NCBI GenBank assembly: GCA_019359395.1
Contig: JAHHHK010000029.1
Span: forward strand, 28,174 to 92,173
Length of the DNA stretch: 64,000 nucleotides
Source: Komarekiella atlantica HA4396-MV6
Lineage (GTDB): Bacteria > Cyanobacteriota > Cyanobacteriia > Cyanobacteriales > Nostocaceae
Reading direction: 5' to 3'
The position numbers and the translations under genes were made by a program. This document shows positions 18,263-27,662 of the stretch, piece by piece. The notes under the pieces are model-generated. The model worked only from the letters and a program-made list of their open reading frames with translations. It did no database searches and was not told the DNA's origin. How positions within the stretch are numbered: position 1 is the stretch's first letter; every line of letters begins with the position of its first letter.

Positions 18263-19042
18263 TTAAAACTTGGAGCTTTTAACTCGAATGTCCGCCTTTA
18301 GTGCAGATGTCGGAATTGGCACAGCCCAACTCAAACGAATAATCATCTGATGCAACCGTTCATCTGCTTCCATGCCATCCTGAAACACAGAAGGAGCATC
18401 CCACAGAGGATAAGCCTGCATCCCATTCACACCCACAACTTCACCGCGACGATTCAACAATGGGCCACCACTCATGCCCTTTTCGAGATTATTGGTGTAC
18501 CCCACTTGATAGCCTCCTTCTAAAGGTTTGGGTAACACTAACGAAACCTCACCTTTAGCAAATGCAAAGACTTTTTCCTGAGATTCTTCTTCAGTAGCCT
18601 GAAACCCAGCAACAAATACCTCATCTCCCACTGCTGGGGAAGAACCAAAGGATGCCACAGCATAGATAGTACCAGTACTCTGAAATTGTAATAAAGCTAA
18701 ATCATTTTTTCCAAAGTTTAAGCCTTTGGATAAATTAGCTGTATGGATGCTACCATCCGGTGTTTGAATGCGATACGGGGCGTCGCCTGCTTGCAACACA
18801 TGAGCATTGGTTAATACTGTATAAACAGAACCTTGTTTTTGCAGCAAAATTCCTGAACCTAAGAAATCTGCTGATAACACTTTGACGGTGATAGATTGCG
18901 CCTGTTGGTATTGTTTTGAATGCGGAACCTGGCAATCATGGTTTGTACATGGAGCAGAAATACTGACGACTGGCGTCGATGCTGACAGTGCCATAGATAA
19001 GCTGCCAATATACAAAACCAGTCTCAGTTTACGCCAATTCAT
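18263..19042 (-). CDS. Small secreted trypsin-like (S1C) protease
   Basis: A 259-residue serine protease without TPRs. Signal sequence about 1-30 (LVLYIGSLSMALSASTPVV). The triad is His81 (LTNAHV), Asp114 (KNDLALLQF) and Ser191 (KGMSGGPLL). It carries two N-terminal cysteines (Cys32, Cys37) that could pair. The C-terminal 50 residues (ADERLHQMIIRLSWAVPIPTSAL) replace the TPR domain of the other paralogues. The COP23 gene lies 39 bp upstream on the same strand, so the two are probably co-transcribed with the COP23 gene first. Confidence 0.87.
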   Translation of the reverse strand: MNWRKLRLVLYIGSLSMALSASTPVVSISAPCTNHDCQVPHSKQYQQAQSITVKVLSADFLGSGILLQKQGSVYTVLTNAHVLQAGDAPYRIQTPDGSIHTANLSKGLNFGKNDLALLQFQSTGTIYAVASFGSSPAVGDEVFVAGFQATEEESQEKVFAFAKGEVSLVLPKPLEGGYQVGYTNNLEKGMSGGPLLNRRGEVVGVNGMQAYPLWDAPSVFQDGMEADERLHQMIIRLSWAVPIPTSALKADIRVKSSKF

Positions 19043-19081
19043 CTGAGTTCCCAGGTAATACGAAATTGCGGTGCGATCGCA

Positions 19082-19681
19082 TCAAGGAGTATTACCTGAA
19101 TCTTGATTGGAGTCACTACTTGATTCAACTGTAGCGTTATTTAGGTACGCATCAAATTCGATATTTAGCGCTTCCTCACTACTTTCATTTAGTACATTTC
19201 CAGCTACTAACCCCCGGCGATTTAATAGCCTTCGCACAGTATCTCTGGCATTACTACCACGCCTGAGAGTGAATAACAAAGTGCTATCTGTACAAGCAGC
19301 GTTTTGATTAATAGCAGCGCATACTACAGATTCCCCTCTCAGTATCCCAGTTCTGATGTACTTTAAAGTACCGTTGTCATAACTTCTCTGAAATCTGCGA
19401 GATACCTCTTGACAACGGCGTTCACCTGTCCACTCTTTTGAGAAGTATTCCTGAGAAACCCATCTAATCATTGGCACGTTCCTCCCATCCTGAGTCCGAG
19501 CAAATGTGATTGGTATGCCCTTGCTCTTTTCACAGTAGAAGGTTGTGCCTCCAGCATAGCTAGGCTGACCGATGGTTGTAGTTGTGGTCAACACAGTCAG
19601 TGAAGCTATTGCAATTCCTGTCAACTCTTGACCAAATAACTTTAGTCTCATCATGAATGCGCGGCTTGTTAAAAAGAACAT
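19082..19681 (-). CDS. COP23-domain secreted protein
   Basis: A 199-residue protein of the COP23 family, named after a circadian-oscillating membrane-associated protein of a unicellular cyanobacterium; its function is unknown. Residues 1-43 include a signal sequence. Family features: TTFYCEKSKGIPITFARTQDG, PMIRWVSQEYF, RRCQEVSRRFQ, LKYIRTGILRGESVVCAA and LLFTLRRGSNARDTVRRLLNRR. Four cysteines (YCEK, RRCQ, VVCA, AACTD) may form two disulfides. ATG at residue 10 or 11 (MMRLKLFG) is an alternative start. It precedes a secreted trypsin-like protease, which suggests a shared extracytoplasmic task. Confidence 0.85.
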   Translation of the reverse strand: MFFLTSRAFMMRLKLFGQELTGIAIASLTVLTTTTTIGQPSYAGGTTFYCEKSKGIPITFARTQDGRNVPMIRWVSQEYFSKEWTGERRCQEVSRRFQRSYDNGTLKYIRTGILRGESVVCAAINQNAACTDSTLLFTLRRGSNARDTVRRLLNRRGLVAGNVLNESSEEALNIEFDAYLNNATVESSSDSNQDSGNTP

Positions 19682-19905
19682 CAGTTATACTACGGATACG
19701 TCAAAACAGTGACAATATTTTCTAAGTATTTGTTCCCGATATTGACCCTATGAGTTAGATAACCACTGTATTGTAAATTAAATCGATCATCATTTAAGTA
19801 AATAAAACAAATTTATTAGCCTCGGCTAAGCATTTCTTAATTAGCTATTACTTTTTCTTGATTTATACTAAATTACAATACTTAGTATGCATAATAATAT
19901 CTGAA

Positions 19906-21192
19906 ATGAAATATTCGTTTTTTAAAAGAAATACAGAATTACTTAGCCAAAAGCTCAAAGAAAACTTGCGATCGCTCAAACAATGGTATTCAGATACACC
20001 AGAAAGAGCGCTCTTAGAGGCTTACCAAGCAGCTCAAAGCATAAGAAACATTGAAATACAGCATTTTAATCACAAAAAAATATCTCCAAAATCAGCAGAT
20101 TATACTGAAAATGTAATGTCTTACTGGCAAGGATACCTGAATAAAAAGTTAACTTTTATCAAGGTAAAACTTGCAGAATTTAGGCTAAGCCGGGGAATCA
20201 TAAATATCTCTAATTCTACTTTATTAGAAAAATTAAAATTTATTGATCAAGTCGTAGAAAAATATAATATCAAAGACGAACTAATTAGCAATATCCCAGT
20301 CATACCACCTTCACAATCACTACAAATTAAACAGACTAAAGTTAGCAACCAGCCAGAATCATCTGAGATGAATGGCGTTAAAGTTCCACCTTTAACTCAA
20401 AAAACTGGAGCCTTACCAAGGTCTATTGGCAGAACAATTAATAAAATTAAAGCAGATTTTGCGCCACAGGCAGAAGAAGATTTTATCAGAAATTACCGGA
20501 TTTCTAGGAATAGGACAAAAACTGCTGTAAAATTTTTGATACTTTTAATTATTGTGCCACTTTTAACCCAGCAAATATCTAAACAGTTTTTAATAGCTCC
20601 CATACTGGATCGAATCAGAGGTGATAATGAAATTCAGATTTTTCTAAATTCTGACATGGAAGTAGAAGCTCTCCAAAAATTAAAAAATTTTGAAAAACAA
20701 TTGAGATTTCAGTATTTACTTCATCAAGCACCATCACTCTCGTCAGAGGTAATTAAAGAAAGTGTCAAAAATAAAGCAGTTGAGATAGCTGATGAATTTC
20801 GTTTTAAAAGTAATAGCGCCATTAGCAATGTTTTTGCTGATTTGATCTCACTAGTTGCTTTTAGTGCGGTAATTGCTTCGAGCAAAAGAGAAATTGTAAC
20901 TGTAAAATTATTTCTAGATAATATTGTCTATGGTCTGAGTGACAGTGCCAAAGCATTTTTAATTATTTTGTTTACAGATATATTTGTCGGATTTCACTCG
21001 CCACATGGATGGGAGGTTGTTCTGGAAGCTTTGGCAGAACATTTAGGTTTACCAGCTAGTAGAAACGCCATATTTCTATTTATTGCTACATTTCCTGTAA
21101 TTTTAAATACTATCTTTAAATACTGGATATTCCGTTATCTGAGTCGCTTGTCTCCGTCAGCATTAGCGACATTGAAGGAGATGGATGAGTGA
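19906..21192 (+). CDS. pcxA: Proton extrusion protein PcxA (CemA family)
   Basis: Cyanobacterial homologue of chloroplast CemA, needed for light-induced Na+-dependent proton extrusion and for inorganic carbon uptake at the cytoplasmic membrane. The chosen start MKYSFFKRN (19906) leaves 428 residues; the frame is open back to ATG 19858 but homologues begin near LKQWYSDTPERAL. The N-terminal 170 residues are soluble and charged. Membrane segments are about 183-200 (AVKFLILLIIVPLL), 310-330, 350-368 and 390-412, ending in the conserved FRYLSRLSPSALATLKEMDE. A hairpin with a T-rich tail at 21205-21237 follows. Confidence 0.9.
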   Translation: MKYSFFKRNTELLSQKLKENLRSLKQWYSDTPERALLEAYQAAQSIRNIEIQHFNHKKISPKSADYTENVMSYWQGYLNKKLTFIKVKLAEFRLSRGIINISNSTLLEKLKFIDQVVEKYNIKDELISNIPVIPPSQSLQIKQTKVSNQPESSEMNGVKVPPLTQKTGALPRSIGRTINKIKADFAPQAEEDFIRNYRISRNRTKTAVKFLILLIIVPLLTQQISKQFLIAPILDRIRGDNEIQIFLNSDMEVEALQKLKNFEKQLRFQYLLHQAPSLSSEVIKESVKNKAVEIADEFRFKSNSAISNVFADLISLVAFSAVIASSKREIVTVKLFLDNIVYGLSDSAKAFLIILFTDIFVGFHSPHGWEVVLEALAEHLGLPASRNAIFLFIATFPVILNTIFKYWIFRYLSRLSPSALATLKEMDE

Positions 21193-21204
21193 AATTCCTT
21201 CCTT

Positions 21205-21237
21205 AGATTCCCAACTTTTTTAAGAAGTCGGGAATCT
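21205..21237 (+). terminator. Hairpin after pcxA
   Basis: AGATTCCC (21205) pairs with GGGAATCT (to 21237), with inner AACTT/AAGAAGT pairing across a TTTTTT loop, followed by TGTTGTTGTT. A partial second copy (AGAAGTCGGTAATCTTG) follows. Related to the stronger hairpin at 28071-28103. Confidence 0.6.
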
Positions 21238-21375
21238 TGTTGTTGTTCAGAAGTCGGTAATCTTGTTGTTCATAATCCTAGTTATTTATGAGCTAATTAT
21301 TGCTAAATTTATAAAAAAATGACACGTTGTGTCTTGAATTCGTTAGGCTATTTATATCCTGGTTCTTTTCATGCT

Positions 21376-21864
21376 ATGGATTTAGAAGGCAAAGCCACCG
21401 CCCCAACTGCTACAGACAACGTTGAATTTGCTCAACCAACTACTAATCGTAAGCCACTGGAACTACTGCGAGATACTGAGGCTTTACTGCGTCGCCCAAC
21501 CGTAGCAACTCTAGTGCCAATCTTACCATCAAAGCTGAGTAACAGATTCCAAGCAGCCTCATCTTTAGCAGATGACTCCTTAAAGGAACTGGCAACAATT
21601 GAGCTAAACAATATTAGCGATTTTGATCTGCGACCTGCAAGAATTCTTGTTAGCTTAAGCTTTATTGGTTTTGGGGCGCTAATGATACTAGTGCTATTGC
21701 TTTACCTAAACACGTTACATCCAGAACTCAGTACGGTTGAACAAATTCGGCAGTATTGGTATCAATATATTTGGTTTGTCAGCTTGGGTGTTGCAGGGAT
21801 GTTTATCTTAGGTCGTGAGGCGATGCGTCCTATTCCCAAGCGGCGCAAGTCATATAAGCGATAA
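21376..21864 (+). CDS. Conserved membrane protein, two predicted TM helices
   Basis: Frame open from ATG 21319, but MDLEGKATAPTATDN at 21376 is the more natural start, giving 162 residues. Not assigned to a named family. Residues 1-85 are soluble (LLRDTEALLRRPTVATLVPILPSKLS). Two hydrophobic helices follow: about 90-112 (ILVSLSFIGFGALMILVLLLY) and 128-148 (IWFVSLGVAGMFILG). The end is very basic (MRPIPKRRKSYKR), which predicts a cytoplasmic C-terminus. No operon partner. Confidence 0.65.
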   Translation: MDLEGKATAPTATDNVEFAQPTTNRKPLELLRDTEALLRRPTVATLVPILPSKLSNRFQAASSLADDSLKELATIELNNISDFDLRPARILVSLSFIGFGALMILVLLLYLNTLHPELSTVEQIRQYWYQYIWFVSLGVAGMFILGREAMRPIPKRRKSYKR

Positions 21865-21920
21865 ATCTATCTGAGTAAGCGCTGTCTTTGATGTTGATTA
21901 GCAAAGATAATATACATATA

Positions 21921-22037
21921 ATACCAATTAAAATAATACCAATTAAAAAAAATAATGTGACAAACAGAACATGTAGAGACGTTGCAATGCAACGTCTCTA
22001 ACAGAGGATTTGTTACAATCATTAATTCAGTTGGTAT
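21921..22037. mobile_element. MITE-like element, intact copy
   Basis: Begins ATACCAATTAAAA (a second ATACCAATT repeats at 21936) and ends CAGTTGGTAT at 22037. It contains the 27-bp perfect palindrome 21974-22000 (TAGAGACGTTGCA, A, then its complement). It shares flank sequence GTGACA(A/G)A(C/T)AGA(A/C)CATGTAG with the copy at 12981 and, inverted, with that at 32316. Non-coding. Confidence 0.75.
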
Positions 22038-22093
22038 AAGATTTAAAATGCCGAATATAACTGGGTATAAGCACAATATTGGAGTTATGTTAA

Positions 22094-22963
22094 ATGAATC
22101 ATGATGCTTTCATCGTTCCCCCAGGTTCAAAGATTTCTCTACCAAAAGATTATGACCCAGCTTATAAAACTCAATTTCATGAAAAAACTGATGCTGCAAG
22201 CAAATTGCAGGCAGATGTTATTAAATTAGCAAATTACCAAAATATTCTTTATGCTCAAAATACTTATGCTTTATTAATTATTTTTCAGGCAATGGATGCT
22301 GCTGGGAAAGATAGTACAATTAAACATGTGATGTCTGGTGTAAATCCCCAAGGATGTCAGGTATATAGTTTCAAGGAACCTAGTGCGGAAGAACTAGACC
22401 ATGACTATTTGTGGCGTTCAATGAAAGCCTTGCCAGAACGAGGTCGAATTGGAATATTCAACCGCTCATACTATGAAGAAGTGCTAGTAGTTCGTGTCCA
22501 TCCAGAAATTCTCAAAAAACAACAACTACCTCAAATCCCTAATGGAAATCGGATTTGGAAGCAGCGTTTTGAAGAAATCAATAACTTTGAAAAATACTTG
22601 GTAAATAATGGTGTTATCATCCTGAAGTTTTTTCTCAACATCTCTAAATCTGAGCAGAAAAAACGCTTTTCTGAAAGGATTGAATTGCCTGATAAAAATT
22701 GGAAGTTTTCAGCTAGTGATGTCAAAGAACGAGCTTTTTGGGATGATTATATGAATGCTTATGAAGAAGTTTTTAATAATACTAGTACTGAATGGGCCCC
22801 CTGGTATATTGTTCCTGCCGATCGCAAATGGTTTACACGCTTGGTAGTCGCTGATATTATCTGCACAAAATTACAAGAACTAAATCTGAAATACCCCACT
22901 CTTCTTGAAGAGCATAAACAGCAACTTTTACAGGCGAAACAGATTCTAGAGCAAGAAAACTAA
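22094..22963 (+). CDS. ppk2: Polyphosphate kinase 2 family phosphotransferase
   Basis: A 289-residue PPK2 protein transferring phosphate between polyphosphate and nucleotides in the cytoplasm. Walker A-like [19 protein letters not shown] and Walker B-like [18 protein letters not shown] are intact, and the lid segment reads [45 protein letters not shown] is the usual C-terminal signature. Length fits the short single-domain PPK2 class whose members phosphorylate AMP and/or ADP; the exact class cannot be fixed by eye. It stands alone. Confidence 0.9.
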   Translation: MNHDAFIVPPGSKISLPKDYDPAYKTQFHEKTDAASKLQADVIKLANYQNILYAQNTYALLIIFQAMDAAGKDSTIKHVMSGVNPQGCQVYSFKEPSAEELDHDYLWRSMKALPERGRIGIFNRSYYEEVLVVRVHPEILKKQQLPQIPNGNRIWKQRFEEINNFEKYLVNNGVIILKFFLNISKSEQKKRFSERIELPDKNWKFSASDVKERAFWDDYMNAYEEVFNNTSTEWAPWYIVPADRKWFTRLVVADIICTKLQELNLKYPTLLEEHKQQLLQAKQILEQEN

Positions 22964-23099
22964 CTCTCAACTCAACAGGAAAATACCGAAACGGCTTAAC
23001 TATACTGTATAATACACGTGGTTAAACAAGAATAAATTCAGATTTATCAAAGCTACTTGTAACTAAGAAGTTTGGCTAAATAATCACAGCCGAAAAATC

Positions 23100-23723
23100 A
23101 TGGCAAAAATGGCAGAAAATGCCAACAGTCATCCACCTCAATTTGCTAATGCTGCCTTTGATATAGTAGCTCTGGCAGCTTCAGCGGGTGGGTTGACTGC
23201 TATAACTAAAGTTTTATCGAATCTGCCCGCAGAATTTACAGCCGCGATCGCCGTCGTCCAACACCTAGATCCCAGACATCGCTCACTAATGGCAGAAATT
23301 CTCAGTCGGCGCACGGCTTTGAGTGTCAAGCAGGCAGAAGAGGGAAACAACCTCACCCCAGGAATAGTTTATGTTGCCCCACCCAACCGTCACCTCCTGG
23401 TCAACTGTAATGGTACACTTTCCTTATCCCAATCGGAATTGGTACATTTTCTGCGCCCTTCTGCTGACCTATTATTTGAATCAGTTGCAGCCAGTTACAA
23501 AGACCGAGCGATCGCCGTTGTACTCAGCGGAACCGGTAGCGACGGAGCAATGGGTGTAGAAGCAATTCACAAAATGGGCGGTACAGTTATTGCCCAAGAC
23601 GAAAAAACCGCCGAATTTTACGGGATGCCCTCCGCAGCAATTCAAACTGGCTATGTAGATTTCATTCTCCCCTTAAATGAAATTTCCCATGCTTTAGTAA
23701 CTCTAGTCATGGGTAATAGTTGA
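23100..23723 (+). CDS. cheB: CheB-type protein-glutamate methylesterase, stand-alone domain
   Basis: A 207-residue CheB catalytic domain with no receiver domain. Triad: Ser28 in LAASAGG, His55 in VVQHLDP, Asp148 in GTGSDGAMG. In chemotaxis CheB removes methyl groups from receptors; here the partner is likely the CheR-PAS protein encoded next. Such domains are usually fused as CheB-CheR-PAS(-kinase) in cyanobacteria; here a TGA and a 233-bp repeat-rich gap separate the two. Without a receiver domain its control must differ from that of classical CheB. Confidence 0.88.
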   Translation: MAKMAENANSHPPQFANAAFDIVALAASAGGLTAITKVLSNLPAEFTAAIAVVQHLDPRHRSLMAEILSRRTALSVKQAEEGNNLTPGIVYVAPPNRHLLVNCNGTLSLSQSELVHFLRPSADLLFESVAASYKDRAIAVVLSGTGSDGAMGVEAIHKMGGTVIAQDEKTAEFYGMPSAAIQTGYVDFILPLNEISHALVTLVMGNS

Positions 23724-23734
23724 AGGGGGCTGGG

Positions 23735-23950
23735 TATTGGGGACTGGGGAACTTGTACTGAGCGAAGTCGAAGTATGGGGAATGAGGAACTTGTACTGAG
23801 TTTCGACTACGCGGCAGTTGAGCGAAGTCGAAACACTGCCGCTCTGCACCTCTGCCCCTCTGCTCCTTTACCGCTCTACCTCCCCTGCCCGGTTGTTGAG
23901 CGGCTTGTGCCGAGCGAAGTCAGGTAAGTCGAAACACTGCTCCCCTCCCC
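23735..23950. repeat. Repeat cluster between cheB and cheR (left arm)
   Basis: Contains repeated GAACTTGTACTGAG, GAGCGAAGTCGAA and TTTCGACTACGCGGCAG segments. The same segments occur in inverted orientation at 25900-26030, so the cheR-PAS gene is flanked by imperfect inverted repeats of roughly 100 bp. Confidence 0.8.
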
Positions 23951-23956
23951 TATCCT

Positions 23957-25855
23957 ATGACTTTCACAGAAAGAGATCCTGAATTTGAAAATCTGCTGGT
24001 TTATCTCAGACAAAGCCGAGGCTTTGATTTCACAGGCTATAAACGTTCAACCTTGATGCGTCGGGTACGTAAGCGGATACAGTTATTAAGTATAGAAAGT
24101 TTTGGCGATTATCTGGATTATTTAGAGGTTTATCCAGAAGAATTCAATTGTCTATTCAACACTATCTTAATTAACGTCACCGGCTTTTTTCGGGATACCT
24201 GTGCTTGGGAATACCTAGCAGAGCATGTACTGTCCAATATAATTAGAAAGAAGCAAAATACTGACCAAATCCGCATCTGGAGTGCTGGCTGTTCCTCTGG
24301 AGAAGAGGCTTATACTTTAGCAATACTGATGGCTGAAATGTTAGGAGCTGAGGAATTTCGCCAACGGGTGAAAATTTACGCCACAGATGTAGATGAAGAA
24401 GCTCTAAACCAGGCTCGCCAAGCTGTATATTCAGCCAAAGATGTCCAGGCAGTTTCAAATGAACTGCGGCAAAAATATTTTGAGCTTGTAGGCAACCGCT
24501 ATGTTTTTCGTCAAGATCTGCGCCGTTCGGTGATTTTTGGTCGTCATGACTTACTTCAAGATGCGCCGATTTCCCGCTTAGATCTGCTAGTTAGCCGCAA
24601 CACACTGATGTATTTTAACTCTGAGGCTCAGGGGCGGATTTTGGCTCGGTTTCATTTCGCCCTTAATGATGCAGGCTATTTGTTTTTAGGAAAAGCAGAG
24701 ATGCTGTTGATGCATTCGAGTCTGTTTACTCCAATAGACTTGAAAAACCGAATATTTACGAAGATATCTTCAGTTAATATGCGCGATCGCCTCCTAATTA
24801 TGGCAAATTCAGCAGATGATGAATCTAGCGGCCGTTTGTCTCGAAATATCCGCCTGCGAGACATGGGTTTTGATACAGCACCGATCGCCCAAGTAGTCAT
24901 TGATATTAATGGTACTCTGGTGATGGTGAACGAGCAGGCGCGAAGTTTGTTTACTCTTTCACCTAGAGATTTATCGCGTCCCTTCCAAGATCTCGAACTT
25001 TCTTATCGACCATTGGAGTTGCGATCGCTGATTGAACAGGCTTATACTGAACGCCGCACCATCCATCTAACAAATGTAGAGCGTTATTTATCTAACACAG
25101 AAAAGCAATATTTAGATGTGCGGATTACGCCCTTGCAAGACACTGACAACAGTTTTTTAGGTGTCAGTATTGCTTTTCATGATGTCACCCGTTACATTCA
25201 ACTCCAAGAAGCATTGCAACGCTCTAGACAAGAATTAGAAACCACCAACGAAGAACTTCAATCTACTAATGAAGAACTAGAAACTACTAACGAAGAACTA
25301 CAATCCACTAACGAAGAATTAGAAACCACCAACGAAGAACTCCAATCTACTAATGAAGAATTGGAGACAATGAATGAAGAATTGCAATCTACCAATGAAG
25401 AATTACAAACAATTAATCGCGAACTCTCACAACGCACTGTAGAACTAAACCGGACAAATATTTTCCTCATCTCTATTCTCAGAAGTCTCCAAACCGGCAT
25501 AGTAGTCATTGATAACAGCTATAACATCTTAATTTGGAACTACATGGCAGAGGATTTGTGGGGCTTACGAACTGAAGAAGTTTTAGGAAAATCTATCTTT
25601 AGTTTAGATATTGGGCTGCCCGTTGAGCAATTGCGATCGCCACTTCGTGAATCCCTATCTAAAAAAACACAGTTTCAAGAAATGATTCTTGATGCCACCA
25701 ATCGTCGCGGCAGACAAATCAAATGTTACATGGCAACTACTCCCTTACTCGGCATTGAAATAGAGGGAGCAGTTTTAATGATGGTAGATGTAGAGAGAGT
25801 TAACAGTATGATTTCTGCACAAGAAATTGAGGAACGACGACAACAGCAGCAATAA
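23957..25855 (+). CDS. cheR: CheR-type methyltransferase with PAS domains and a long signalling coiled coil
   Basis: A 632-residue protein. Residues 5-75 are the CheR N-terminal domain (FDFTGYKRSTLMRRVRKRI), 76-275 the SAM-binding domain with WSAGCSSGEEAYTLAI and YATDVDEEAL; the usual CRN-(V/L)-xxYF motif reads SRNTLMYF. A first PAS domain runs about 300-418, then a coiled coil of alternating ELETTNEELQSTNE units (about 425-490) and a second PAS domain (about 495-615). No kinase follows, so output is presumably methylation or partner binding. The ATG follows TCCTATG with no evident ribosome-binding site. Inverted repeats flank the gene. Confidence 0.88.
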   Translation: MTFTERDPEFENLLVYLRQSRGFDFTGYKRSTLMRRVRKRIQLLSIESFGDYLDYLEVYPEEFNCLFNTILINVTGFFRDTCAWEYLAEHVLSNIIRKKQNTDQIRIWSAGCSSGEEAYTLAILMAEMLGAEEFRQRVKIYATDVDEEALNQARQAVYSAKDVQAVSNELRQKYFELVGNRYVFRQDLRRSVIFGRHDLLQDAPISRLDLLVSRNTLMYFNSEAQGRILARFHFALNDAGYLFLGKAEMLLMHSSLFTPIDLKNRIFTKISSVNMRDRLLIMANSADDESSGRLSRNIRLRDMGFDTAPIAQVVIDINGTLVMVNEQARSLFTLSPRDLSRPFQDLELSYRPLELRSLIEQAYTERRTIHLTNVERYLSNTEKQYLDVRITPLQDTDNSFLGVSIAFHDVTRYIQLQEALQRSRQELETTNEELQSTNEELETTNEELQSTNEELETTNEELQSTNEELETMNEELQSTNEELQTINRELSQRTVELNRTNIFLISILRSLQTGIVVIDNSYNILIWNYMAEDLWGLRTEEVLGKSIFSLDIGLPVEQLRSPLRESLSKKTQFQEMILDATNRRGRQIKCYMATTPLLGIEIEGAVLMMVDVERVNSMISAQEIEERRQQQQ

Positions 25856-25894
25856 GGGGGCGAGGGGCAGGGGAGGTAGAGGTGAAAATAAAAA

Positions 25895-26035
25895 ATTTCT
25901 TCCCAGTCCCCAGTCCCCATACTTCGACTTCGCGGCAGTTGAGCGTAGTCGAAACTCAGTACAAGTTCCCCAGTCCCCATACTTCGACTTCGCTCAGTAC
26001 AAGTTCCCCAGTCCCCAATCCCCATTATGGATGCA
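25895..26035. repeat. Repeat cluster after cheR (right arm, inverted)
   Basis: CCCCATACTTCGACTTCGC and CAGTACAAGTTCCCCAGTCC units repeat two or three times; they are reverse complements of the units at 23735-23950. Confidence 0.8.
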
Positions 26036-26041
26036 CAGGGA

Positions 26042-27379
26042 TTACAATACCTGCTCAAAAGCCTCAATTAGGCGGTCAACTTCCTCAAGTGTGTTGTAAT
26101 GTACCATGCTCACGCGTACTATTCCATTTTGCGAAGCTAACCCCAAGTATTCAATTAACCGTTTAGCATAAAAGTCTCCGTAGCGAATTCCGATGTAATG
26201 TTGGTCAATTTTGATAGGGATGGTTGAGCTATCAATTCCATCTACTACAAAAGATATAGTGGGTACACGCGTGTGGTTAGCCTGCAATTGACCGAGCACA
26301 CGTACATTAGACTTGTCGTTGAGGTAGTCTAGTAAGCGATCGCCTATCTTCTCTTCATGCATACTGATTAAATCAAAGACCTGCACCATTTGACTTCTCA
26401 AATCAGGTGTAGTTTGATTGCCATAATGTATTTGTGCTAATTCACTCAAATAATCACACAAACCTAACATTCCATAACTCAATTCAAAATTGACATTACC
26501 TAATTGAAACTTATAAGGAATATCTGTCTGAGCAATAAAATAATGATTAAGACCAGGCATTTTTAACAAATGTTCTTCTTTGCCATAAAGTAAAGCATGA
26601 TGTGAGCCGTAAACTTTATAAAAACTCAAAGCATAGAAATCCACATCTAAATCTTGAACATCAACTAGTTTGTGCGGTGCATAAGCAACACCATCTACAC
26701 AAATCATTGCCCCACGTTCATGTACAAATGCAGCAATTTCTTTAATAGGGTTAATAGTTCCCAAAATATTAGAAGCATGAGTTAATGCTACCAGTTTTGT
26801 GCGTTGACTCATTAATGGTTCTAAATCTTCTAAATGCAATTCCAAAGTATCTGGACAGATTTGCCAGACTTTAATCTTCATTCCTTGTTTTTCTAGAGCA
26901 ACCCAAGCCCCAATATTGGCTTCATGGTCACAATTAGTAACAATAATCTCATCACCAGGCGCGAAAGTTTGACTCAAACACATTGAGAGAACTTTCAACA
27001 TCATTGTAGTCGATGGCCCCATGACTATTTCTCTAGGAGACTTGGCATTAATAAAAGTAGCCATTCCCTTTGTTGCTAATGCCAAGCGTTCTCCTGCTAG
27101 CTGAGAAATTGCATAAGAAGCACCCAACTGGACATCAGATGTCAACAGAAATTCACTAATCCTATCTACTACTTTCTTTAAGGTTTGTGAACCGCCAGCA
27201 TTATCAAAAAAAGTCCATTCACCAGCTAAGGCAGGAAAATATTGACGAACTTTATCAAGATTCAAGACCAAAGTAGAAACCCTCAAGCGAATATACAAAG
27301 ATGAGTAAAATAACAGATGATGAAGGTTGAGGTAAGAACGAAAAACTTTTATTCTTAACTTTTCTTCATTCTTCATCAT
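26042..27379 (-). CDS. Class V aminotransferase (cysteine desulfurase-like)
   Basis: A PLP-dependent fold-type I protein of the cysteine desulfurase-like group. From about residue 40 it follows the family: VRQYFPALAGEWTFFDNAGG, FINAKSPREIVMGPSTTMML, TNCDHEANIGAWVALEKQG, ALTHASNILGTINPIKEI, VDGVAYAPH and the PLP lysine in DFYALSFYKVYGSHHALLYG. The C-terminal part (VPTISFVVDGI, HYIGIRYGDFYAKRL) is typical. Whether it releases sulfur is unknown: the mobile catalytic-cysteine loop of SufS/NifS was not identified. The first about 35 residues (LHHLLFYSSLYIRL) look non-native, and the real start is probably a downstream TTG near 27270. Confidence 0.82.
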   Translation of the reverse strand: MMKNEEKLRIKVFRSYLNLHHLLFYSSLYIRLRVSTLVLNLDKVRQYFPALAGEWTFFDNAGGSQTLKKVVDRISEFLLTSDVQLGASYAISQLAGERLALATKGMATFINAKSPREIVMGPSTTMMLKVLSMCLSQTFAPGDEIIVTNCDHEANIGAWVALEKQGMKIKVWQICPDTLELHLEDLEPLMSQRTKLVALTHASNILGTINPIKEIAAFVHERGAMICVDGVAYAPHKLVDVQDLDVDFYALSFYKVYGSHHALLYGKEEHLLKMPGLNHYFIAQTDIPYKFQLGNVNFELSYGMLGLCDYLSELAQIHYGNQTTPDLRSQMVQVFDLISMHEEKIGDRLLDYLNDKSNVRVLGQLQANHTRVPTISFVVDGIDSSTIPIKIDQHYIGIRYGDFYAKRLIEYLGLASQNGIVRVSMVHYNTLEEVDRLIEAFEQVL

Positions 27380-27662
27380 GTATTCTTTAGCCTAGCTTAC
27401 CTTTTAGCAAGTTATCCAGAGAGCATCTGCATACTTTTTTGTTTACAACTTGTTACTCATGATTCTTAGTTTGTGAAAATACCTCTATAGAGGGTGTCCA
27501 TGAGATCTGAAAAAGTGTCTAACTAAAGTATCTGGGTTGCAGCAAACATTTATGTTTTGATTCTTCACAATTTACTTCAAGTTTTTTGATAAGTTAAAGG
27601 TAGAGCCAAAAAATTTATTATCTTGACTCTTAATGCCTTGATCAAAAGCGAGGTAACGAGCT

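Noticed and set aside
25258..25509. Antisense ORF inside the CheR-PAS coiled coil
   Set aside because: Mirror of the repetitive heptad codons on the real strand.
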